Origin: Humulus lupulus
Lineage: Eukaryota > Streptophyta > Magnoliopsida > Rosales > Cannabaceae
Direction of reading: 5' to 3'
Length of the DNA stretch: 64,000 bases
NCBI RefSeq assembly: GCF_963169125.1
Contig: NC_084798.1
Location: 170,219,980-170,283,979 of the forward strand
In this document: positions 33,448-45,447 of the stretch, piece after piece
Layout of the letters: every line of letters starts with the position of its first letter
Numbering within the stretch: position 1 is the first letter of the stretch
Notes under the pieces: model-generated
Seen by the model: the letters and a program-made list of their open reading frames with translations, nothing else
What the model was told of the DNA's origin: nothing
Databases searched by the model: none
Made by a program: the position numbers and the translations under genes

Positions 33448-33594
33448 CTTACTATACTGCAGTTTATGAAATTATAAAATTAAATAAAACAAAAACAAGT
33501 AATAGCACATAAACAAATACCTACGACGCGGTGAGGTGAGATTTTCCCGCCTTTAGCGTGTATGGGGAGGATCCTTGGAAACATGGACGACCGT

Positions 33595-33605
33595 CTCTGA
33601 TACCA
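33595..33605 (-). promoter_or_regulatory. Tekay primer-binding site (initiator Met-tRNA)
   Basis: On the - strand AATGGTATCAGAGACGG follows the LTR end CGTTTTACA with a 2-base gap. TGGTATCAGAG is the complement of the plant initiator tRNA-Met 3' end. Confidence 0.92.
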
Positions 33606-33607
33606 TT

Positions 33608-36600
33608 TGTAAAACGTCAAAATCTAGTACTTTATAAAACATTCGCATACTCATGGGTTTAAAAGAGAAAAGCCACTTATTATAGAATTCCAATGGGGTC
33701 TTGCTAAAACATGCAAGTTGAGCCCAATAGTTTAAAAGAAAATAGAAATTTTCATGCAAACTTATTAAAAACAATCAAAGTTCAAGTCTCACTAATAAGT
33801 TTAGAAAGTCCAATTTAACATAACATTATTAAAAGAAAATGGTGTTTAAACGGATCATTTCTCGTCCATAGGATGCCCCCACGCCATACACACCATGATG
33901 ATAGAACTTCCCACATCACAACGTGAGCCATAGAGAAACCTATTTGCTACTTTGAAGGGAAAGTAAGGGGTGAGCTAAAATCTCAGTAAGGAAGTACAAA
34001 CAGCACACAAGTAAATCACAACAAATCATAATCGCATTCATACATCGTCACACATCATAGCATCATTATTGTAATATCATCAATATCGTAAACATAAACA
34101 TAATCATAACAACATTGGCATCATATGCAAAATCATCATCATCATAACATCATATCATAAACATCATTCCTTGTGATCGTGGCCCGCTAACTTGTCCATG
34201 TCACCCTTTGAGGTAAACAGGATAGCTGGTCCTTGAATAACCTCGGAGCGTCCGCCCTTGGAGTTACGTCTTCTTATCCTTAGTAACTCGGGTTACATCT
34301 TCATATACTTAGCAACCCCTTTTTCATGTGTTGCGTTCACCACGCTAACATCCATTCATAGCATACAACATTCAAAATGACATTCAAACCAGCCACATCA
34401 TCGCAATAAAGCATTTGATAATTCATAGCGCAAAAGTATCATCAATCATAGCATTCCCATTTATACAAACGATCTTACCATTCATAGCATAAATAAACAA
34501 AGATTATATTTAACTTCCTTACCTCAGGTCCAAGCAAAGCAAAATGACAACTTCACAACGAGCCTATACCATAACCAAAATAGCATCCCTTAGCATCACA
34601 TAAACTCCATTTTGCCCACTTATATAACCCATGTGTGCATGGGCCATGCACACATGGTGAAATCTACTCACAACATATAAACAAGGCATATTTACACATA
34701 AGGTCATAAAAGAATAATGCACATTCCACCTATATTACATGCATGGTCTCTCTATAAAAAACTATATGGTTGCATAATAGGCATATTTTTTAACGTAAAA
34801 GTGGAATTGCATGCGACATGCATACGTGGGAACGTTGTTTAAAAGCGGCGTTAAAAACGATAATTCTTACGCGGTTATTTCTATCATTTTGAAAATAATG
34901 AATTTGTAACATTCTTGATTTCCATTGTTTGTCCTTTTAGAATTACTAGGTTGATTAAATCTCTCAAGACATTGTTTTATTTCATAAAATAATTTATTTA
35001 ATCATTTAAAATATAATAACTCCATTACTTACTTTTAAATTCCATAAAATAACAAAGACTAAAAAAAAATTATGAAAAATACTCATATTTTAACATGTTT
35101 ATTTAGAAAATAAGATTATAATCAAATTAACAAATTTACAAAATTAATGTGAGAAAAAGTATAATTTTTTGATGTGGGAAATACATTTTTACTTGTATTT
35201 TTTTAAGACTTAATTTTAAATAGAATTAATTCATAAGTGATAATTCAATAACTATCTTAAAAATATTTTTATAAACATTCAGCCACTATTTGATTTACTT
35301 AAAGATTCACAAATAAATTAAATTCTCCAGTTTTCTTAATTAAAATAAAAAAAAAATCATAACTATTAAGATGAACACTCATGTTATATTTAAAATACCA
35401 CTTTTAAATATTTCCATAGTTTAGGGTATTAATTTTATTTCAAGATACTCACCAAATTTCTATTATTAAAACTACAACCTCACATTCTTTACTAAAATTC
35501 CTGCAACCAAATATATCTTTAAAAATCACCATTTTTTATTTTTTAAAAACTCATATTTTCATCAAAATATAAAAAAATCTGTAGGTAATTGTTTGCACAA
35601 AATATCATCTCAAGGCACTTTAAAATCCCCCATTAACTTCTTAAATCATCAAAACAACTTGTAAAATTTACTTAAGCATTCAAGAACATTTTTCTCATCA
35701 TTTTGACAACTTTCATACACAAAAATCAGCAAGTACCCTAATTATGAAATTTATTCTTTTCATCATATTTCACATAGTTCATACATATTCATTTAACAAT
35801 ATTCCAACACAAACCCTAGCATGTTTCTACATCCTTTTTATTTATTTTAATGTTACCATTAGCATACAATAATTCGTCAACCACTTTGAAACATATTCAC
35901 AAGTCATAAACAAATAATCATCTTTGATCTTGTCTTAAATATACTGTTGATATATTACTCTCTTGCAAGTATTCCAAAGGAACAAAACCAACATATATCC
36001 ATTTAAAATCTTACAACAACCTATCATGTTTTCTAAAATTTGAATTGACATAAAACAAAAAATAAAAAAAAAATAAAAAAATCATCATGCTTTGAAAATC
36101 ACCCTTAGGCCGAAATCCCCATAGCCCATAATTATCAAATCCTTTCATGTTATTTTTAAAATAATACTCATCATCATTTTCTTTTAAATCACAATTTAAA
36201 ACCTTTTAAATCACATAGAGTCTTTAAGCCAAAACATACCCATCATCAAATCATAGAAAATCTGTAAACAACATATCATAAACACCACATATCAATAATC
36301 AACTCTATTCACATACTATGAATATACATCTAAGAATTACAGCCATAAGAATCCAAACAACAAGAATACCCATGCCACGCCTAGGTCAATTCCCACATGC
36401 ATCATCATAAAAAAAATATAACCATCAATCCATGAACCAAAGAAAACATCCAATCAATACAACCCTTCAACCCCAACATCAAAATAGTCAAAATCAACAT
36501 ACCCCATTCATATAAACCAACAATACATAAAGACAAAAGGGCTAAGGGTTCATTACCTTTCTTGATTTGTAGAATCAAGAATACACAAGGTGACCAATAC

Positions 36601-36801
36601 CCAAACTTTATCACCCCTTGTTCAAGCCTAGGGTTTTCTTTTGAAATCCATCATGAGGAGAAGGAGAGATTCAACAACAACACAACAAAACATATAGTCA
36701 AAATACAAGAATCAAAGAAAAGGAATTTCAAATATAAACATAAAAAACATACCCTAGAGTTGGTTTTCTCTTCTCCTTCTTCTTCCTTTCTTTCTTCTTC
36801 T

Positions 36802-36837
<36 letters not shown>

Positions 36838-37415
36838 CGGCTACCAAGAGTATAATGGCTCTTCTTCTATTTTCCTTCCTCCTTTATCTTATTAATTCCC
36901 TCATAATAGCCTAATAAAAATAAAAGGGTAAGTTTCCTTTTTCTAATTATTTTCTCTTAATTTTTATTAAATTATTTTTATTTTAATTGGTATGGAATAA
37001 AGATGACAGCATCTTTTCTATTTTAACCAATATTCATCCAAACAAAATAGGTCAAGAAAATCCTCATTTCCCATTACACTCCACACGTCCAAGCCCCTTT
37101 TTTCTTCTTATTTTTATTATTTTTTTAAATAATTCAATAAATAAATCTAATAAAAGGCAACTACAAAGTGTGTAGAAAATTTTACACATGTGCACCATGC
37201 AACCATGCACGTGCACACAATCAATAACTAGGGTGCATCACTACCTACTATGCACCTTAGTGCATTCAACCAAAACTCAATTAATTACATTTTCAAAATA
37301 AATAAATAAATAACAATTAATAATTAAATTCACATTTTTTGAGGAATGTACTTAACAATTAAATAAAATAAAACACAAAAATTTGATAACTAAATTTTTT
37401 TTTTGGTGCTCTACA
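33608..37415 (-). mobile_element. Tekay 5' LTR (3808 bp)
   Basis: The + strand copy runs from TGTAAAACGTCAAAAT to GGTGCTCTACA and matches the left LTR throughout, including the GTGAGCTAAAA block, AT-rich body and TC tract near 36795. It is directly adjacent to the primer-binding site and to the right ATAGC duplication. Confidence 0.93.
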
Positions 37416-37420
37416 ATAGC

Positions 37421-38122
37421 GAACTAGTCGCCTAAGAACCCTCCCACTACAACGAGGTTCTCTATTATTCTGACTATAACTTATGGCTTCTTCTTGTCGT
37501 TGTTCATTTTGAATAGTCGGTGATTTATTTATTTGATATGTGACTATTCCTTCAGTACAACTTTACTGTGAGGCTTGTGGTTATTAATATATTCATGTTC
37601 AAGAAAAGTTGCATTTTTTAGTACAAATGTTCTATTTTATTTTCTTTTGGACTATAGAATATACCACCTCTAGTCTCATTGGAATACCCTACAAACATGC
37701 ACAATTCAGTCCGTGAGTCAAACTTCACAGTCTTCCCCTTTAGCACGTGTGTTGGACATCCCAAATACAAAAAATGGTGCAAACTAGGTTTACTACCATA
37801 CCATAGTTTTAATGGTGTCTTCTGGATTGACTTAGATGGAACAGCATTCAATAAGTACATTGCACATTGAATTGCATAGCCCCGGAACGATAGTGGTATT
37901 AATTAATAACTCATTATTGATCTAACCATATTAAGTAACGCCCTATTCCTTCTTTCTGAAATAACATTTTGTTGTGGCGTTCTAGGTGTTGTGAGTTAGA
38001 ATTGAATTCCATGCTTACACAAATGGTCCTCAAATTCATAATCCAAGTACTCTCATCATCGATTAGATCAAAGAACTTTTAGTGATTTACCTAACTGCTC
38101 AGCTTCTGCTTGGAATTCTTAG
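37421..38122 (-). pseudogene. pol: Copia A integrase, upstream of the Tekay insertion
   Basis: Read leftwards: EAEQLGKSLKVL, then GEYLDYEFEDHLCKHGIQ, TPRTPQQN (with one indel), RRNRALLNMVRS, AVPSKSIQKTPLKLWYGSKP, HFLYLGCPTHVLKGKTVKFD and ELCMFVGYSNETRGGIFYS. This is the second half of a copia integrase core. The gene stops abruptly at about 38122, where leader sequence of element B in the opposite direction begins, so the 5' half of element A (LTR, gag, protease, start of integrase) is missing. Confidence 0.8.
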
Positions 38123-38576
38123 AATATTTATTAGTAATTATTAGAATATTCTAATTATTAATTTACCATGAAACTTTGGTAAATTGGTAATTATTAGAAT
38201 ATCGTTTGGTAAATTAATTTAATTAATATATTTAATTAAAAAGTATAGGATGTTTTTGAGAACACGGATATTCTAAAATAGTGAGTGGGAAAATTAGATG
38301 TAACAATAACTCCTATGGTCTCCATTATTAGTTAACATCGAAGTTTCATGGAATGGGCATCGACGTGCCTTTGTTTGTGTCCCCTTAAGGAAGGTTTCTG
38401 ACTGTGTTATTTTCAAGGTTAACATCTTTTTTTTATAAGAATATGATTGAATGATGTATTTCAAGTTTGTCTGACCCTAAGGCACACTCTTGAGTTAAGT
38501 CATTAATCTAAAATAATGGGTTACACTCACAAAGGTTGCTAAATCCATTTTATGTTATTTATTTATTTCAGCAATC
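38123..38576 (+). other. Copia B 5' leader
   Basis: Non-coding and AT-rich. The block GTGAGTGGGAAAAT...TATGGTCTCCATTATT near 38280 resembles the leader of element E at 51860 (GTGAGTGGGAGAAGG...TACGGTCTC). It ends TTTATTTATTTCAG directly before the gag start, as in E. No LTR precedes it. Confidence 0.6.
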
Positions 38577-40015
38577 ATGTCATCTAATGAGCATCATGTG
38601 GATACATTCCTCAAAACCCTCAGTTTTGATATGAATGACATTTGGATTTTTGAAGATCTACCACAAAATGTTTAACTTACCGGTTGAAAATGGATATTCA
38701 AGAAGAAAAAAAGAGTTGATGGGAAAGTAGAAACTTTCAAAGCTAGGCTTGTAGCCAAAGGCTATAGCGAGAGAGAATGGATTTATTATGAAGAAATATT
38801 TTCTCCTGTATCCATGCTAAAATCAATTTGCATACTCTTGTCCATAGTTGTGTGCATGGGTTATGAGATATGGAAAATGGACGTAAAGACAACATTTCTG
38901 AATGGCTATCTTGATGAAACCATTTATATGTCTCAAGCAGAAGGGTTCGAAGTCAAAGGTTAAGAGCAAAAGGTTTGCAAGCTTCTTAGGTCCATTTATG
39001 GACTCAAACAAGCCTCAAGATCTTGGAATCTAAGATTTGATGACACAATAAAAACTTATGGTTTTGAGCAAAACATTGATGAACCTTATGTCTATAAACA
39101 AATCAAAGATGGCATTGTGGTCTTCTTAGTTCTTTACGTTGATGATATTCTACATATTCAAAATGACATAGAAACATTAACAAAAGTAAATAAATGTCTA
39201 GCTAAACCATTCAAAATGAAAGATTTAGGAGAATCAAACTATGTTCTTGGCATTCAGATCCTTAGGGATCGATAGAATAAAGTTTTTGTGTTGTCTCAAG
39301 CAACTTATATTGATAAGGTACTAGAATGCTTCGGTATGCAAAATTCCATGAAGGGTGACATGCCAACCTGTCATGGAATTGTCCTTTCTAAATAGCAGTG
39401 TCTTAAGACACCTCAAGATGAAGAGGACATGGAACAGTATTCCTACGTCTCTGCAGTAGGCATTCTAATGTATGACATGCTGTGTACAAGATCTGACATT
39501 TGTTATGTAGTAGGGATAGTCAATTGTTATCAATCCAATCCAGGATTAAGTCATTGGGTTGCAGTAAAGAATATTCTCAAGTATTTTAGGAAAACTAAAG
39601 AATATATGCTTGTATATTCAGGTGGTTTACACTGATTCTGATTTTCAATCACACAAAGATAGTCAGAAATCGACTTCCGGATCAATGTTCACACTTGGTG
39701 GAGCTATAGTCAGGCATAGTATTAAACAAACCAACATTGCAGATTCTACCATGGAAGTCAAATACATAGCAGCTTGTGAAGCAACTAAAGAGGTTGTGGG
39801 GCTCAAAAAGTTCTATACTGATGTCGAAGTTGTTCTAGACATGGATAAGCCACTGGTCCTATACTATGACAACAGTGGGGCAGTAACTAACTCAAGGGAA
39901 CCAAGGAGTCACAAGAGGCGAAAACATATCGAGAGGAAGTGCCACTTGATCAGAGATATAGTCCATAAAGGAGATAACAATTATGAAGATAGCTTTTGAA
40001 CATAACCTTGCAGAT
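38577..40015 (+). pseudogene. pol: Copia B: gag start fused to RT and RNase H by internal deletion
   Basis: ATG at 38577 reads MSSNEHHVDTFLKTLSFDMN and then, within about 10 codons, the pre-RT motif DLPQNV..KWIFKKKKRVDG. Gag, protease and integrase are therefore deleted. RT: KMDVKTTFLNGYLDETIYMS, IYGLKQASRSWNLRFDD, catalytic YVDD at 39135-39146, LGIQILRD. RNase H: GILMYDMLCTRSDICYVVGI, TDSDFQSHKDSQKSTSGSMF, EVKYIAACEATKEVVGLKKF, YDNSGAVTNSRE. Several stops and an indel near 39630. Very close in sequence to element A. Confidence 0.85.
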
Positions 40016-40091
40016 CCTAAGACTTTAGCTACTACGTCTTTTAAGGATCATCAAACAAACATGGGTGTGAGAGGGATGCCTCATTTATTTT

Positions 40092-40107
40092 AGGGCAAGT
40101 GGGAGAT
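40092..40107 (+). promoter_or_regulatory. Copia B polypurine tract
   Basis: AGGGCAAGTGGGAGAT directly precedes the LTR start TGTTAGGAATGG; the same tract precedes the LTRs of C and E. Confidence 0.85.
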
Positions 40108-42071
40108 TGTTAGGAATGGCGCCCTTGAAAGCATATGTATTAGACAATGGATTTATGAAATAAATAATTGAGATGATTTTTTGCATATATTGATTATTTA
40201 GTTTTAATATTTGAATAATATCATATGAATATCAGGAGATTCTCAAATTCGTTATTGTGACTACAATCTTGTATTGGTACAAGAGGATTAAGATTGTAGG
40301 GAACAAATTTAAATAATTCATAGTGAAACAAAGTTATTTGGAATCTTTGGATTAAATATTGTTATTACGGTTCACTAGTATTATGAATACATGTAATCTA
40401 GATCTAGATTACTGATGTAGTATGACATCTTAGTGGAGGTACTTTGTATAATACTTAGTTAAATATTGTCTTGTTTTATAAGTATTAATTAAACATATCA
40501 ACAAGATGATCATATACAAATTGATCTCTATCTTGAAGTTGCTATGAACTCCTATTTATGTCATTTGAGTCCTTTGATTCACTCGTTATGGTTTGTCATA
40601 ATGATTAGGCTGAAAACTTTTGTTTTTGGGACTCATTAATGTAAGGGGTTGAGAACATAGTATACAAATATATATTCTATACCTTTCTGAGATGAATTCA
40701 ATAATGGTTCCCTTAGGGGTTAACTTTTTGAACTTAAAGGTTATTGATCTCAAATTTATAAATTAGTTTATGAATTAACCTTCAGTAGTAAAGTTAATGG
40801 TACATAAAGAAACAAGAAATAACTAAAGAGGTAAAATGGTGATCTTATCCCTACTTTAATTATGAACCATTAATAGAGGATTGAATTGTATGTGATGATT
40901 AAATTGATGGATGCTTTTTAAGGTACTCTATAAATAAATGTTTATAATTGCAAGTGTGCAGTCTCATATTTTTAGTGGAATAATATTGAGATTAATATAT
41001 TCAAGTTATTATATTAAAGTTTAATTAATATTCTAAATTTATTGGAGCTTGAAATTATAGGTCCATAGGTCCCCGAGGTGGCTCTATCAACATTGTTCAA
41101 GGTGAGAGTTGAAACCGAGATTATTCAGTGAAAGGGCATATTTGGAAGAAATTCTTTTTTTAGGGCAAATATATAATTGAGATTAATTAATTAATTTTAA
41201 TTTTCTAAGCTATTATTAAATAACAATTATAGTTTTCGAAATTAATAAATAATAAAAAATTATTAATTTTGAATTAATTAGTTTTTGTTTATTTAAAATT
41301 TTGAAAAATAAATCTGATAATTCAAATTGGATTTGAATTGGTTTATAAATTTATTTAGATAATTAAAATATTTATCTGATAAGGTTAGTTATTAGTTTTT
41401 AGATATTTTATCATTTTTAAATAAATAAAAAGGACATGTGTCACACGCAAGTCACAATGCTTACACTGTGACTAGCGTGTAACAAAGTCCCAAGACTCAG
41501 TCTGAGATATTTTATTTAATTAATTAATTTAATAGTTAAAATTTATTTATTTTTGAATTTTTAATTTAATTCAATTATTAAAACAATTAAATATAAAAGA
41601 ATTTTCTAGAGTTTTAAAAGCGACTTAGTGGTTAAGTTTTCTCAAGTTTTCACAGACAGAGAGAGAGAGAGAAAAAAAAATATTTCATATCTTTTCTCTA
41701 AGCCTGATAACCATTCTTATATCGAATTCCAAGATCTTAAGTGTTGAGTACATCTTGTGAATCACTAAAAAATTCACACTGCTACTCTACGTGCCCACAC
41801 ACGTCTTGAGGTGTAGAGAACACATTGGAAGATCGTGATCTAAGTACTTGCTGATTGCTTGGATTGGATGTTCGTTAATTAAATACTAAAAGAATGCAAT
41901 GACTCTTGATAGACTTCAACTGGAATGTTCTTGTTCTTTGTATTTGTTTTGATTAATGTATGTATATTAATGAATCAGTTATTTAAAGTTTGTTTAAATA
42001 AAATTTTTGAAATCTCCGAGGCCCACCACCCCGTGCATTCCGCTGCGCACATGGTAAACTTGCTACCAACA
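40108..42071 (+). mobile_element. Copia B 3' LTR
   Basis: 1964 bp, TGTTAGGAATGG to TGCTACCAACA. The same family and near-same length as the LTR of copia A in the opposite orientation. Right of it, copia C resumes in the RT (RFIQKEQDHKVCKLL). About 430 bp of copia C that should lie between its two flanks is absent. Confidence 0.85.
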
Positions 42072-42513
42072 AAAGGTTCATACAAAAGGAGCAAGATCAC
42101 AAAGTGTGCAAGTTATTGAAATCCATTTATGGATTAAAGCAAGCCTCTAAATCTTGGAATCTTGCCTTTGATGAAATTATTAAAACCTACGAGTTCAAAC
42201 AAAATGTTGACGAAGCATGTGTGCATAAATATATCAAAGGGAATATTGTGGTTATCTTAATTTTTTATGTGGACGATAGTCTACTCATGGGTAATGATGT
42301 AGAAAGTTATTAAATGTATAGAAATAGTTAGCTAAGAAATTCCAAATGAAAGATTTGGGAGATGCAAGCTTTGTTATGAGAATCCAAATTCTAAGGGATA
42401 GAAAGAACACACTATTGGCACTTTCTCAAATTCCTTATTTGATAAGGTGATAGAAAGATTCTCTATGAAAAATTCCAAGAAATGTCAATTACCGACCAAA
42501 CGTGGAATTGTTC
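42072..42513 (+). pseudogene. pol: Copia C RT (left piece)
   Basis: RFIQKEQDHKVCKLLKSIYG, LKQASKSWNLAFDEIIKTYE, catalytic FYVDDSLL (YVDD at 42266-42277), then a stop near 42311 and degraded frames (KDLG-like, LGIQ-like) to TKRGIV, where the solo LTR with TSD TGTTC is inserted. The sequence continues at 44713. Confidence 0.83.
42509..42513. repeat. Target-site duplication TGTTC (partner 44708-44712)
   Basis: An exact repeat either side of the solo LTR; joining the flanks restores GIVLFKEQCLKAPQEEED. Confidence 0.95.
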
Positions 42514-44707
42514 TGTAACGACCCGAATTTGCTAATAGGGCTTAGGGCCTTGATTAGTGTGCCTGGAGGGCAATAAATGATTTAATATGTTGATATATGA
42601 ATTAATTTGTATATGATAATGATGCATGTTTAGTTGAGTTAAATGTGCATGTGGGCCCCGTCTGGATATTAGGGGTATAAATGTGATAAATGTTATATAT
42701 ATGTGATATGTTTGTGCAACACGATCCGAGACAATCCTGGGGAGCGGTTAGCCAAAAAGTCACAATGGGGTTGAGAATCCGACTCGGGGCGAGTCGAGGG
42801 GTAGTTTGGGCATTAGCTATTATACGAGGTTATCGGGTTATGAAAATAAAATATGGAGATATATTTGAGGATAGAATGTCTAGTAGGGGATATTGGGGAA
42901 ATTAATATTTTGGACCTCGGGGACTTAGCGGGATTAGGTAAATGACTAAATTTCCCTTGAGTCAATTAAGGTTAGGGGTTAAGCTTAAGGGGCAGCTTGG
43001 TCATTTTATAAGGATAAAGTTAGATATAGTTAAGTAAGGAAACTGCTAGAACCAAAAGGAAGAATTTAGTTTTTAACTTAATCCTCTCAAGGTCGGTTTA
43101 TTGTCTTGGACTGTGGTGTGTGAGCTTGGGAGAATTTCAGCAGAAATCGAAGGCTTGAGGCTTGCTGTGAGAGAGCTTTGAAGGTGGAGGAGCAAAGAAG
43201 GCTAGGGATTATCAGCTGAGGTAAGGAGTTTAACCTTTAAATCTCTTGAGTTTCAGTTTAGCTGAAGTTAAAATCATGAGCTGCATGTGAATTAAGATTA
43301 TGAAGTTAGGTTAGGTTGTGAGCTGAGTTTCTTGGCTGTATGAACTTATAGCAAAGTTTAGATGGTGTGGTTAGGAGACTTAAGCTTAATTTCTGGGTTA
43401 AAATGTTGGGTTGAGTTGACTGTGGATGAGATGGTTTGAAGAAAGTGTAGGAAAAGAAGGAAAATTCTGGGTTTCGAGGCTAGGGCCGCGGCCCGTGTGC
43501 GCGCGTGGCCATGGGAGTCCAAGAAACTTGAGGCGCGCCGCAGCCTGTGTGTGTTGCAGGGAAGTGCTAGCCTCTGTTTCGAGGCTAGCCGCGGCGCTTG
43601 TGGGTAGGGTCGCGGCTCTTAGTGCCAGCTTGTGTTTTTAAGGGTGTTTAGGCTTGGGAACTCAATGGTTAAGGCTCGGGATGGATTTTATCACCCGGAT
43701 TGAAAGAATTCAAGGTCCCAAAGGTTAGAGTTATGGTTCAAAGTTATTTAATGGATTAGAACTTGATGGATGGATATTGTTAATGTGTTGTGACTAGGGT
43801 TTCGGCGAGGCTCAAGTTAGAGGACTGTGCTCGGGACATCGGTGCTCAGAGAGCTCGGGACTCAGGTAAGAAAACCCTTGTTCCCATAGAGCTTGTATGT
43901 AGGGTTAAGCCCAATGTGTTTGAATTGCAGGGCGTAGCCCCTTTGATTGTATTTGTTAGTATTCTGTACCTGTTTATTATGCTTTGAGTGCAATTATGTG
44001 AATGATCGGCAAGAGCTGGGAACGGTGTAGGCCGAGATCGGCAGGGGGCCTGGAACGGCAAAGGGCCGGGAACGGCGTTGGGCACGTTGAGTGCAAGGCC
44101 GAGTACAGAAAGGGGCCGGGAGCAGCGTTGAGCACGTGGAGTGCGAGTTACCAGGGCGAGTCCCTAAAAGGATACCTGGGATATCCTCACAGTGTGGACC
44201 GCGAACCCAGGGCCTGGTCAAGCGCTTGGGAGGGCTAGGTCTTATGTGTTTAGCCTATTGATGGCCAGTTTATATACTTGGTGTATGACTTGCATATGTT
44301 ATCTGTTTTGGGTTTTCTTGCTGGGCTTCGGCTCACAGATGATCTGTGGTGCAGGTAAAGGCAAGGAGAAAGCCAATCAACCATGAGTGTAGCAGGTGTG
44401 AAGCAGCGTGTACATGTTTGGCCAGCCTGGCTGCCACAGCCAGTGGATTTTGGGAGATGTTTGTAAATAAACCTAGATTTTGTTGTTTAGTCGACTTGGT
44501 TCAATTTATATGTTGTAAATGTTTCTAAACTGTATTTTGGGATCCCACGTGCTAAACTTTTATTATTTTCAATGAAATGGAATTGTTTCTAAAGTTTTTC
44601 CTCTATTTATGGCTTAATTACACTATTTGACCTAAAACCTCGATTAGCGAGTTGAATGCACGTTTTAAACTCACTTAGTAACGGCTCTAAGGAAGTAGGG
44701 TGTTACA
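42514..44707 (+). mobile_element. Solo LTR, 2194 bp, TGTAACGACCCG family
   Basis: Starts TGTAACGACCCGAATTTG and ends GTAGGGTGTTACA, with exact TGTTC duplications. It shares start and internal landmarks (GTGTGCCTGGA, GAGGTAAGAAAAC, GTGGTGCAGGTAAAGGCAAG) with the solo LTR at 58532. Two short GC-rich blocks (43480-43620 and 44000-44230) give small ORFs with no domains, which I do not call genes. It contains no gag/pol. Confidence 0.92.
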
Positions 44708-44712
44708 TGTTC

Positions 44713-45447
44713 TATTCAAGGAGCAGTGTTTAAAAGCACCACAAGAAGAAGAGGATATGAGAAAGTATCTCTATGCTTCAATAGTTTGTAGTTTGATGTA
44801 TGATATGGTATCTACAAGACCAGACATATGTTATGTAGTAGGAGTAGTCAGTCGTTATCAATCAAATCCTAGTTTTGAACACTGGATTGCAGTAAAGCAC
44901 ATTCTCAAGTATCTTTGGAGAATGAGAGACTATATGTTTGTGTATTATGGTGGTGACTTGAATCCCTTTGGATATATTGATTCTGATTTTCAATAAGATA
45001 GGGAGAGTTGGAAGCAATGTCTAGTTCAGTATTCACTTTTGGTAATGGAGCTGTAGTTTGGAGAAGTATTGAACAATCCAACATTGTAGATTTAACCATG
45101 GAAGTCAAATACATAGCTAAAGAAGCAATTTTTCTCATAAAGTTTTATACTAATCAGGAAGGTGTTTCAGATATAGATATGTCGTTAGTCCTTTATTGTG
45201 ACAATAGTGGAGTAGTAGCTAATTAAAAAGAGCCAAGAAGTCATAAAAGGGGCAAGCATATTGAGAAGAAATACCATCTGGCTAAAGAGATTGTACATAG
45301 ATGTGATGTGACAATTATGAAGATGCATCGGAACAGAACCTAGCTGACTTGTTTACCAAGATACTTCTTACAAAGTCATTTGAGGGTCACGTGCAAAACA
45401 TCATATTCAAATAAATGTCTCACTTGCTTTAAGGGTAAGTGGGAGAT
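44713..45447 (+). pseudogene. pol: Copia C RT end and RNase H
   Basis: FKEQCLKAPQEEEDMRKYLY, GVVSRYQSNPSFEHWIAVKH, ILKYLWRMRDYMFVYYGGDL, then stops near 44995 and indels. RNase H continues as SSVFTFGNGAVVWRSIEQSN, YCDNSGVVAN, SRKRGKHIEKKYHL-like and ADLFTKILLTKSFEGH. It ends at the polypurine tract AAGGGTAAGTGGGAGAT (45431-45447). Confidence 0.83.

Larger units (their letters stand above)
24172..37415 (-). mobile_element. Full-length Tekay-type chromovirus, 13.2 kb
   Basis: A complete Ty3/gypsy element on the - strand: 5' LTR 33608-37415, Met-tRNA primer site, leader ORF, gag, protease, RT, RNase H, integrase, chromodomain, polypurine tract, 3' LTR 24172-28077, with exact ATAGC duplications. 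Both LTRs start and end alike on the + strand (TGTAAAACG / CTACA) and look only a few percent apart where I compared them. Gag and pol are in one frame but carry several stops and indels, so it is not autonomous. It sits inside copia A. Confidence 0.95.

Noticed and set aside
43426..44386. Small + and - ORFs in the solo LTR at 42514-44707
   Set aside because: They fall in short GC-rich patches of an LTR, overlap on both strands and lack domains.
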